9,035 nt of DNA, taken from the NCBI GenBank assembly GCA_021806845.1, contig JAKAPV010000115.1, forward strand, positions 1-9,035. Reading direction: 5' to 3'. Below the pieces are notes generated by a model. It was not told the origin of the DNA, did no database searches, and worked only from the letters and a program-made list of their open reading frames with translations. The position numbers and the translations under genes are program-made. Shown piece by piece: positions 1 through 5,668 of this stretch. The number at the start of each line of letters is the position of its first letter. The first letter of the stretch is position 1. The DNA comes from Bacillota bacterium. Lineage in GTDB: Bacteria; Bacillota; Sulfobacillia; JAJZYS01; JAJYTV01.

Positions 1-593
1 TCTGCCCGACGGAGCGCCTCGGCAACCCGGACACCATCCTCGCCAAGGCCTGGGACAACCGCTATGGCTGCGCCGTCGTGATCGACGTGCTGCGCGGTCT
101 CGCCGGCGCGGCCCACCCGAACGTCGTCTACGGCGTCGCGACGGTGCAGGAGGAGGTCGGCCTGCGCGGCGCGCGCACCGCAGCGCAGACGGTGCAGCCC
201 GACGTGGCCTTCTCCCTGGACGTCGGCATCGCCGGGGACGTGCCCGGCGTCGAAGACCACGAGGCGACGAGCGAACTCGGCAAGGGCCCGACGGTGCTGC
301 TCTACGACGGGTCGATGATTCCGAACCAGGGCCTTCGCCACTATGTGCTCGATGTGGCGAAGCAGCAGGGCATCCCCGTCCAGCACGACATGATCGCGCG
401 CGGTGGCACCGACGGCGGACAGATCCACGTTTCGGGCTCCGGTGTCCCCACGGTCGTGATCGGCGTCCCGACCCGCTACATCCACAGTGCGGCCGCGGTG
501 TTCAGCCTCGAGGACTACAAAAGCGCGGTGAAGCTCGTCTCCGCGCTCGTCCAGGGACTCGACCGGCCGACCGTCGACGCGTTCACCAAGTAG
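1..593 (+). CDS. M42 family metallo-aminopeptidase, C-terminal part (5' end outside window)
   Basis: The frame is open from base 3, before any start codon, so this is the last 196 residues of a protein that normally has about 350. M42 enzymes are cytosolic, two-metal (Zn/Co) aminopeptidases that form large tetrahedral particles and trim peptides. The family landmarks appear in order. KAWDNRYG carries the bridging metal Asp. VQEEVGLRGA carries the catalytic Glu and a metal Glu. SLDVGIAGDVPG carries another Asp ligand. RGGTDGGQIH follows, then VPTRYIHS with the last metal His. The usual C-terminal helix with LEDYKSAVKLVSAL comes next. No key residue is missing in the visible part. No terminator is evident after the TAG stop, so some read-through into the small gene at 741 is possible. 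The exact subfamily (YsdC, FrvX or glutamyl aminopeptidase) cannot be fixed without the N-terminus. Confidence 0.93.
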   Translation, partial: CPTERLGNPDTILAKAWDNRYGCAVVIDVLRGLAGAAHPNVVYGVATVQEEVGLRGARTAAQTVQPDVAFSLDVGIAGDVPGVEDHEATSELGKGPTVLLYDGSMIPNQGLRHYVLDVAKQQGIPVQHDMIARGGTDGGQIHVSGSGVPTVVIGVPTRYIHSAAAVFSLEDYKSAVKLVSALVQGLDRPTVDAFTK

Positions 594-722
594 GGCAAAG
601 GTGGTCTCCCCGCTGCAGAAGGTCGTTCGGACATGCGACGCATGGCCATCAGGGGAGTATGCTAGAGGCGTGGGCCGGACAGGGGATCCGAAGGCGTCTA
701 GGGACCGCACACCAAACGCGCG

Positions 723-728
723 AGGAGG
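723..728 (+). promoter_or_regulatory. Ribosome binding site for the 55-codon gene
   Basis: A perfect AGGAGG lies 12 nt before the GTG at 741. The spacing is slightly long, but no other start codon in this frame fits better. This site is the main reason for calling the short gene real. Confidence 0.65.
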
Positions 729-740
729 ATACGGATCGCC

Positions 741-908
741 GTGTGGGTCGCAGTCTATGTGACAGGACGCAAATCGGAGGCGGAACGCATACGGTCACGG
801 CTCGTCGCGGAGGGGTTCCTCGCGGAGCTGCGCGGGGAAGGCCCTTATGAGGTCGTCGTGCCAAAAGGCGAGGCCATCGAGGCACAGGAGGTTCTCCAGC
901 GCCTCTGA
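741..908 (+). CDS. Small protein resembling DUF2007-type putative signal-transducing proteins
   Basis: This is a 55-residue protein starting at GTG behind a perfect AGGAGG and ending TGA. The sequence begins WVAVYVTGRKSEAERIRSRL, continues with a GFLAELRGEGPYEVVVPKGE stretch, and ends AQEVLQRL. The visible pattern is a beta-alpha-beta-beta-alpha arrangement: a hydrophobic strand, a charged helix with Glu-Ala-x-x-I-x-x-x-L, a strand, a Gly-Pro turn, a VVVP strand and a final Ala/Leu helix. This resembles the short DUF2007 fold, whose members bind unknown ligands and are often annotated 'putative signal transducing protein'. The biochemical role is unknown. It is followed at once by a strong terminator, so it is the last gene of its transcript. 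Codon use matches its neighbours. The family assignment rests on pattern only; that it is a real gene is more certain. Confidence 0.72.
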   Translation: MWVAVYVTGRKSEAERIRSRLVAEGFLAELRGEGPYEVVVPKGEAIEAQEVLQRL

Positions 909-921
909 CGCAGGCATGCGC

Positions 922-956
922 AGCGCCGGGCCACGCGGCCCGGCGCTCTCTTTGTT
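922..956 (+). terminator. Rho-independent terminator after the small gene
   Basis: An 11-bp perfect stem has arms AGCGCCGGGCC (922-932) and GGCCCGGCGCT (937-947), with a 4-nt ACGC loop. It is followed by the T-rich CTCTTTGTTG. It ends the plus-strand transcript between convergent genes. Read on the minus strand, the same stem lacks a good T-tract, so it is a weaker stop for the lipoprotein gene. Confidence 0.85.
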
Positions 957-970
957 GCGGGAGCGGGACT

Positions 971-1525
971 TCAGATGGTGGTGCGCTTCAGGGATTTCGC
1001 AAATTTCTCCAAATACCCGAGGGACTCGCTCGGCGTCCCCACGAGCACCACTGCGAGCCGGCTGGTCACCATCTTGCCGCCGATCTTCATCGAGAATTTC
1101 GGTCCAAAGAGCGTGATCACGGGGTAGGACCCGTCCGTGGCTGACGTCTCCCAGAGGGAGCCTCCAGTCTCGACCCGCCTGCCGAGTTGCGTGATTTCGG
1201 CCCCGTATTCGGTGATCATGACCATGTCCTTGCGGTGCGGACGCGTGCAGTAGACGGTCACTTGCCATGGAGAGTATTGGGGCAGCGCGGAAGGAGATGT
1301 CGGCGAGGCAGCTGCCCGGGCGGGCGGCTGATAGCGGATTGGACATGCATAGTCGGCCGGCGACGGCAGGTAGACCGGCATGGGCAGATGCGAGATCCTC
1401 CGCCCGGTGGCGGCGTTGCGGACGTCCCGCGATGCGGTGGCCGCACCGCAGCCGGTCAGGAGGAGCAGCGCGGAGAGGGCGCACAGTAAAACTCTTTTCA
1501 TGGCTGGGCGTGGTGTTCTTGCCAT
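971..1525 (-). CDS. Uncharacterised secreted lipoprotein
   Basis: The translation has a type II (lipoprotein) signal peptide: a basic N-terminus, the hydrophobic VLLCALSALLLLTGC, and a lipobox LLTG|C at residue 26. The mature protein should therefore be diacylglyceryl-anchored to the outer face of the membrane. The start at 1525 is chosen because GGAG (1530-1533 on the complement) lies 4 nt before it. An in-frame ATG at 1501 would give a more classical MKRVLL start but has no visible ribosome binding site. The mature part (about 158 aa) has a Pro/Ala/Ser-rich segment and then a beta-rich C-terminus (VMITEYGAEITQLGRRVETG, SYPVITLFG, SRLAVVLVGT). It ends with YLEKFAKSLKR, loosely like the DUF4367-type pattern of a strand, then a helix '..ekiakSL'. 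Function is unknown. It is the last gene of the minus-strand group, 34 nt after the nucleotidyltransferase-like gene. Confidence 0.8.
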   Translation of the reverse strand: MARTPRPAMKRVLLCALSALLLLTGCGAATASRDVRNAATGRRISHLPMPVYLPSPADYACPIRYQPPARAAASPTSPSALPQYSPWQVTVYCTRPHRKDMVMITEYGAEITQLGRRVETGGSLWETSATDGSYPVITLFGPKFSMKIGGKMVTSRLAVVLVGTPSESLGYLEKFAKSLKRTTI

Positions 1526-1559
1526 GGTGCTCCAGATCCTGCTGGTCGCGGCCGTCCCT

Positions 1560-2138
1560 TCAGAGATCGCGGAGCCAGGCGCTAGCGGGCAGGTGCAGCG
1601 CGAGTGCTCGCCTGAGGAAGTTCCGCTCCTCCGGACTGAGGCGCGTCGCGTGATACGCGAAATCCGCCTCGTCTTTCGGCCGGGGATCTCGCGCCTTGTA
1701 CAGGAGCTGCCAGTGCGGGGCCACATAGGGGATTCCCTTTGGCGAGAGGCGCAGAAACTCGGCCATCGGCAGCCGGATGCGGCGATCGCGGCGGAAGACC
1801 ACCTCGTCGCCCTCTCGCTCCTCGAGCAGCACCTCGAGGTGCGCCATGCCGCGATCGAGGTGCAGTTCGTGGCGGGGAGGCGCCGCGTCGCCAGACGAGC
1901 GCAGCGGCGCGAGCCCGCCGCCCTCGGGGCTGGCGACCCGCGCCCGCCAGTCCGAGAGGTGGCGCAAGAGCTCGGGGAGATCGCTGTGGAAGGCCGAGAT
2001 CTCGACGTCGGCGTGCGGGCGCGTCAGCTCGCCGGCGGCGAGATCGAGCGCCCAGCCGCCCGCGACGCCCCAGGGACGGGGAAATCCCCGCAGGGGGGCA
2101 AGCGTCGCGCGAAGCGCTGCGTTCGGGACCTCGCGCAT
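1560..2138 (-). CDS. Aminoglycoside nucleotidyltransferase-like protein (PF10706-type)
   Basis: This is a 192-aa cytosolic protein. Residues 23-53 read WGVAGGWALDLAAGELTRPH, then ADVEISAFHSDL. That is the signature of the nucleotidyltransferase-fold family containing ANT(2'')/LinB-like enzymes: Gly-Gly-Trp-Ala-hydrophobic-Asp, Arg-Pro-His, then an acidic D-x-E pair (Asp44, Glu46) that would bind the metal-nucleotide. The C-terminus is typical of these proteins, with IPYVAPHWQLLYKARDPRPK followed by DEADF and a Leu/Arg-rich helix ending PASAWLRDL. Members are usually chromosomal and of unproven substrate, so drug resistance should not be assumed. The ATG lies 2 nt after the upstream stop codon and lacks a clear Shine-Dalgarno, suggesting translational coupling. 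The usual D-x-D is D-x-E here; as I recall, this is common in the PF10706 branch. Confidence 0.8.
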   Translation of the reverse strand: MREVPNAALRATLAPLRGFPRPWGVAGGWALDLAAGELTRPHADVEISAFHSDLPELLRHLSDWRARVASPEGGGLAPLRSSGDAAPPRHELHLDRGMAHLEVLLEEREGDEVVFRRDRRIRLPMAEFLRLSPKGIPYVAPHWQLLYKARDPRPKDEADFAYHATRLSPEERNFLRRALALHLPASAWLRDL

Positions 2139-2140
2139 CG

Positions 2141-2839
2141 CTACGACCAGGCGAAGCCGAGCCCGACCCGTCCGCGCTGCGCGTCCCCAAGGCCTGCGGG
2201 GATCGGCGGCGCGTTGCCGCCCTCGAAGATCACGGAGACATGGCCGAACTGCGGGTCGAAGGCGATGCCCGCCGCACCGACAGACTCGGCCGCCGCCCAA
2301 ACGGATGCCAAGGCGGGAGCGGCCGCGACGAGCGCCTCCCGCGTGCGGGCTGCGCGCACCGCAAGCCGTGGGTCTTCCGGGCTCTCCCAGGTCGCAGCGC
2401 TATGCGGCTGCACGGAAAGCAGCCAGGCGCCGAGCAGTGCGCCGGGCGCTCCCTGCGGATCCCAGCCGAGCCGCAAATCGGCCGCCCAGTCGGCGAGGTC
2501 GTCGCGCGAGGGCTCGTAACCGCCCGCCCGTGCAGCGGCGACGGCGCCCAGCAGCAGGGTGGAGCGTGCGGCGAACAGGCGGCGCGGCAGAGGACAGTGC
2601 AGCGTCGCGCGCAGAGATCCCTCCCAGCCGCGCCGGCGCAGGTAGTAGGCGGCGCCCTCCGCGGCTTCGCGCGAACCTTGCGACGCCCAGGCGCCGCTAG
2701 GGCCGGCGGACGGCTGCACGCGCACATGAATGTCGGCTTGCGCGAAGACGGGGACACCGATCCGGTCTTGGGTGGGCGGAAGGAGGAATCCCCACGGCGC
2801 GAAGCCGTGGGCGTGGCCGACGGTGAATTGGGGCGTCAA
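2141..2839 (-). CDS. Unrecognised protein with a faint GHMP-kinase-like pattern
   Basis: This protein has about 232 aa. I start it at TTG 2839, which has AAGGTG 9 nt upstream. An in-frame ATG at 2875 has no ribosome binding site and falls inside the best -10 candidate. No family is confidently recognised. The N-terminus (FTVGHAHGFAPWGFLLPPTQ, then DRIGVPVFAQADIHVRV) and a central stretch (LHCPLPRRLFAARSTLLLGA, then VAAARAGGYEPSRDDLADWA) follow the order of GHMP small-molecule kinases such as PduX-like enzymes. In those, the central stretch normally carries the phosphate-binding Pro-x-x-x-Gly-Leu-x-Ser-Ser-Ala loop. Here the glycine and serines are replaced (RRLFAARST), so ATP binding is doubtful. 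The C-terminus has AAGIAFDPQFGHVSVIFEGG, roughly where a third GHMP motif would lie. It is the first gene of the minus-strand group and is followed 2 nt later by the nucleotidyltransferase-like gene. Confidence 0.7.
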   Translation of the reverse strand: MTPQFTVGHAHGFAPWGFLLPPTQDRIGVPVFAQADIHVRVQPSAGPSGAWASQGSREAAEGAAYYLRRRGWEGSLRATLHCPLPRRLFAARSTLLLGAVAAARAGGYEPSRDDLADWAADLRLGWDPQGAPGALLGAWLLSVQPHSAATWESPEDPRLAVRAARTREALVAAAPALASVWAAAESVGAAGIAFDPQFGHVSVIFEGGNAPPIPAGLGDAQRGRVGLGFAWS

Positions 2840-2870
2840 GAGATCACGCACCTTCGCAGGACATGTTGAT

Positions 2871-2899
2871 AGCATAGCGAAACGTGGCAGCGCAGCCAA
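2871..2899 (-). promoter_or_regulatory. Candidate promoter of the minus-strand three-gene group
   Basis: On the complement, TTGGCT (2899-2894), a 17-nt spacer and TATGCT (2876-2871) form a sigma-A-like promoter (3/6 and 4/6 matches). Initiation would fall near 2865, making the ATG at 2875 untranslatable and favouring the TTG start at 2839. An inverted repeat (2890-2908) covers the -35 box. Confidence 0.42.
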
Positions 2900-2908
2900 A
2901 CGCTGCGC
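2890..2908. promoter_or_regulatory. Inverted repeat in the divergent tRNA / minus-operon promoter region
   Basis: GCGCAGC (2890-2896) and GCTGCGC (2902-2908) are perfect 7-bp arms around a CAAAC loop. No T-tract follows on either strand, so it does not look like a terminator. It overlaps the minus-strand -35 candidate and lies just upstream of the tRNA-Leu promoter, so an operator is possible. It could equally be a chance GC-rich hairpin. Confidence 0.4.
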
Positions 2909-2919
2909 ACGCCAACACC

Positions 2920-2949
2920 GTGCAACGCGTTCTCGTCGCATGGTATAGT
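2920..2949 (+). promoter_or_regulatory. Promoter of tRNA-Leu(CAA), probably also serving polA
   Basis: TATAGT (2944-2949) is a good -10, with an upstream TGG resembling an extended -10. The -35 is weak (GTGCAA at 2920-2925, 18-nt spacer). The tRNA begins 13 nt after the -10. No other convincing promoter is visible before polA. Confidence 0.5.
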
Positions 2950-2961
2950 GGAGCGAGACGC

Positions 2962-3046
<85 letters not shown>

Positions 3047-3061
3047 ATTTTGCGCTGTCGG

Positions 3062-3095
3062 CGGCGGAGGGGACGGCCCCTCCGCCGTATTGTGC
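3062..3095 (+). terminator. Hairpin between tRNA-Leu(CAA) and polA (weak terminator or attenuator)
   Basis: A perfect 11-bp stem has arms CGGCGGAGGGG (3062-3072) and CCCCTCCGCCG (3077-3087) around an ACGG loop. The following TATTGTGC is only partly T-rich, so termination may be incomplete. It would separate the tRNA from polA or tune read-through into it. Confidence 0.6.
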
Positions 3096-3129
3096 CGCAG
3101 AGTCTGCAAGGACCGAACCGGATGCGGCG

Positions 3130-3136
3130 AAAGGAG
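3130..3136 (+). promoter_or_regulatory. Ribosome binding site favouring a TTG start for polA
   Basis: AAAGGAG lies 9 nt before TTG 3146. A competing AAGGA (3108-3112) lies 9 nt before ATG 3122. The stronger site and the usual short leader before the LLAIDG strand of PolA favour TTG. Confidence 0.5.
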
Positions 3137-3145
3137 CTGCTGCTC

Positions 3146-5668
3146 TTGGCGGACCGCCTGCTCGCGATCGACGGAATGAGCCTTTTGAACCGCGCGTACC
3201 ACGCGCTGCCGCCGCTCACGGCCGCCGACGGAACGCCGACGGGCGCCGTCTACGGCTTTTTGCTGACGTTTTTCAAATGGCACGACGCGTACAAGCCGAC
3301 GCACGTGGCGATCGCGTTCGACCGGCCCGGCGGGACGTTCCGCCACCAGCAGTTCGAGCGCTACAAGGCGCACCGCAAGGAGGCCGATCCAGACCTCCTG
3401 CGCCAGTTTCCGCTGGCGGAGGAAGTCTTCACGGCCATGGGCCTGCGCGTCATCGGCATACCGGGCTACGAGGCCGATGATGTGCTCGGCACGATCGCGA
3501 CGCGTTTTCAACGCGACGTCCCCGTAACCGTCATCTCCGGAGACCGCGACCTCCTGCAGCTGGTCGGGGGCGGCTGTGAGATCGTGCTGATGCGCGCGCT
3601 CGACCGCACGAAGCGCTACGACCCTTCCGGGGTGCTGGAGGACTACGGCATCACGCCCCAGCAGGTCCCGGACTGGAAGGGCCTCATGGGCGATGCGTCC
3701 GACGGCATACCGGGAGTGCCAGGGATCGGCGAGAAGACCGCCGTGCGCCTCCTGCAGATCGCGCCGACGCTCGAGGCGCTGCTCGAGGACCCGGAGAAAG
3801 TCACGCCGCCGCGCATCCGCGACCTCCTGATCCAGAACCGCGAACAGGCGCTCTTCTCGAAGCAGCTTGCGACGATCGCGTGCGACGTCGACCTCGGCGT
3901 CGACCTCGGGGGCCTCTCGTGGTCGCCCGCGGCCGTGACCGAGGAGGCGCGCGCGCGCATGCAGGAGCTCGGCTTCCGCGGACTGATCGCGCGGCTGCCG
4001 CAGGCGCCTGTGCAGGCGCCTGCGGTTACGGAGTCGAAGCCGCTCGCGGAGGAGTACGACGGCGGAGAGTCGGTCGCGATCGCGATCGGCGAGGACGGTG
4101 CCGCGCTGAGCGACGGAGCGGGACGGGCCGTCCTCGTCGGATGGGACGACCAGCGCCTTGCGGACGGCCTGCGCGGGCGGGTTTTGGTCCACGGTCTCAA
4201 GCGCCTCCTGCACGCCCTCGACCGGCACGGCCTGCCGCAGCCCGAATCGGCCTTCGACACCCAGCTCGCCGGTTATCTCGTGAACCCGCAGTTCGGCATG
4301 CACGAGGCGACCGAGCTCCTGGCTGCGCTGTTCGGGGAGCCGTCGCCCGAAGGCGAGGCGCCGCAGGCGCGCGCGGCCGCCACATACCGCCTCTCGCAGC
4401 TTCTGCCGGACGAACTCGCGCGCCACGGCCTCTCCGCCCTGTACGAGGAGATCGAGGCGCCGCTGGTGCCCGTCCTCTACCGCATGGAGAAGCACGGCGT
4501 CCGGGTTGACCGCGACGCCTTGACGCGGTACGGCAAAGACCTCAAGGACGCGCTCGACCGGATCCAGACGGAAGTGCACGCGCTCGCGGGATACGAGTTC
4601 AACCTCAACTCGACGCCGCAGCTGCGCGACCTCCTCTTCGGCAAGCTGCAGATGCCGGTGCTGAAGCGCACGAAAACGGGCCCCTCGACGGACGCCGAGG
4701 TGCTCGAGCAGCTTGCCGCGATGCACCCGCTCGTGCAGATGATCCTCGACCATCGCCAGTTGCAAAAACTGCTCGGAACCTATGTGGAGGGCCTCCTGCC
4801 GCTGATCGAGGAGGAGACCTCCCGCGTGCACACGACCTACCAGCAGACCCTGACCGCGACGGGGCGCCTCTCGAGCAACGACCCGAACCTGCAGAACATC
4901 CCGGTGCGCTTCGAGCTTGGACGCAAAGTCCGGCGCGCCTTCATGCCGTCACGCGAGGGCATGCTCTTCCTCGCGGCGGACTACTCGCAGATCGAGCTGC
5001 GCATCCTCGCGCACCTCTCTGGCGACGAGACGCTGATCGACGCGTTCGTCCAGGAGGAGGACGTGCACCGCCGCACCGCGGCGGAGGTCTTCTCCGTGCC
5101 CCTTGCGGAGGTGACTTCTGACCAGCGCCGGCAGGCGAAGGCGGTCAACTTCGGCATCGTCTACGGCATCTCCGACTTCGGCCTCGCGCGCGACACGGGC
5201 GTCAGCCGCGGGGAGGCCGCCGAGTTCATCCGGCGCTATTTCGCGCGCTACCGGCGGGTCAAGGAGTACCTGGACGCGACGGTGGAGCGCGCGCGCGAAG
5301 TCGGTTACGTGGCGACGATGTTCGGGCGGCGGCGCTACCTGCCGGACATCCGCAGCCGCAACCACAACCAGCGCAGCTTTGCCGAGCGCACCGCCATGAA
5401 TACGCCGATCCAGGGCACGGCCGCGGACCTCATAAAGCGGGCGATGGTGCGTATCGCGGGCGATGGGGCCAAGCTCCCTGAAGGAGCTGAGCTGCTGCTG
5501 CAGGTCCACGACGAACTGATCTTCGAGGTGCCGCGCGACCGCGCCAGAGAGCTTGGGCCGATCGTGCGCGCAGGCATGGAGGGCGCGGCCGACCTGAGTG
5601 TGCCGCTGCGCGTCGACCTCAAGTCCGGGTCGAACTGGTACGACGTCGAGGCACTCGAGCATGCCTGA
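3146..5668 (+). CDS. polA: DNA polymerase I (5' nuclease active, proofreading domain degenerate)
   Basis: PolA removes RNA primers and fills gaps during Okazaki-fragment processing and excision repair. With the TTG start it has 840 aa (848 from ATG 3122), close to Taq and Bacillus enzymes. The 5' nuclease domain (about residues 1-280) has AIDGMSLLNRAYHALPPL, AFDRPGGTFRHQQFERYKAHR's conserved Arg/Lys, YEADDVLGTIA, ISGDRDLLQL and GDASDGIPGVPGIGEKTA. In the exonuclease-like domain only the Exo II-type AFDTQLAGYLVNP survives. The Exo I Asp-x-Glu and Exo III Tyr-x-x-x-Asp are absent, so no 3'-5' proofreading is expected, as in other Bacillales. The polymerase motifs are intact: A DYSQIELRILAHLSGDE (Asp near 612), B RRQAKAVNFGIVYG (Lys near 665) and C QVHDELIFEV (Asp near 789). 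It overlaps mutM by 8 nt, indicating coupled translation. Confidence 0.97.
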   Translation: MADRLLAIDGMSLLNRAYHALPPLTAADGTPTGAVYGFLLTFFKWHDAYKPTHVAIAFDRPGGTFRHQQFERYKAHRKEADPDLLRQFPLAEEVFTAMGLRVIGIPGYEADDVLGTIATRFQRDVPVTVISGDRDLLQLVGGGCEIVLMRALDRTKRYDPSGVLEDYGITPQQVPDWKGLMGDASDGIPGVPGIGEKTAVRLLQIAPTLEALLEDPEKVTPPRIRDLLIQNREQALFSKQLATIACDVDLGVDLGGLSWSPAAVTEEARARMQELGFRGLIARLPQAPVQAPAVTESKPLAEEYDGGESVAIAIGEDGAALSDGAGRAVLVGWDDQRLADGLRGRVLVHGLKRLLHALDRHGLPQPESAFDTQLAGYLVNPQFGMHEATELLAALFGEPSPEGEAPQARAAATYRLSQLLPDELARHGLSALYEEIEAPLVPVLYRMEKHGVRVDRDALTRYGKDLKDALDRIQTEVHALAGYEFNLNSTPQLRDLLFGKLQMPVLKRTKTGPSTDAEVLEQLAAMHPLVQMILDHRQLQKLLGTYVEGLLPLIEEETSRVHTTYQQTLTATGRLSSNDPNLQNIPVRFELGRKVRRAFMPSREGMLFLAADYSQIELRILAHLSGDETLIDAFVQEEDVHRRTAAEVFSVPLAEVTSDQRRQAKAVNFGIVYGISDFGLARDTGVSRGEAAEFIRRYFARYRRVKEYLDATVERAREVGYVATMFGRRRYLPDIRSRNHNQRSFAERTAMNTPIQGTAADLIKRAMVRIAGDGAKLPEGAELLLQVHDELIFEVPRDRARELGPIVRAGMEGAADLSVPLRVDLKSGSNWYDVEALEHA
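3998..4025. repeat. 28-nt perfect palindrome inside polA
   Basis: The arms CCGCAGGCGCCTG (3998-4010) and CAGGCGCCTGCGG (4013-4025) are perfectly complementary around TG. Each contains the 10-bp self-palindrome CAGGCGCCTG, so the element is also a direct repeat with a 12-nt period. It encodes the PQAPVQAPA linker between the 5' nuclease and the exonuclease-like domain. Confidence 0.85.

Noticed and set aside
1560..2138. A proven aminoglycoside or lincosamide resistance gene
   Set aside because: Only family resemblance is visible. The substrate cannot be inferred and the gene sits in a chromosomal context without mobile elements.
1380..2869. Long plus-strand open frames opposite the three minus-strand genes
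   Set aside because: They translate to Arg/Ala/Pro/Ser-rich low-complexity sequence. The minus-strand frames carry recognisable motifs and a lipoprotein signal.
4071..4090. Overlapping GCGATCGC motifs as a HIP1-type repeat
   Set aside because: They are isolated within polA coding sequence and explained by codon choice in GC-rich DNA.
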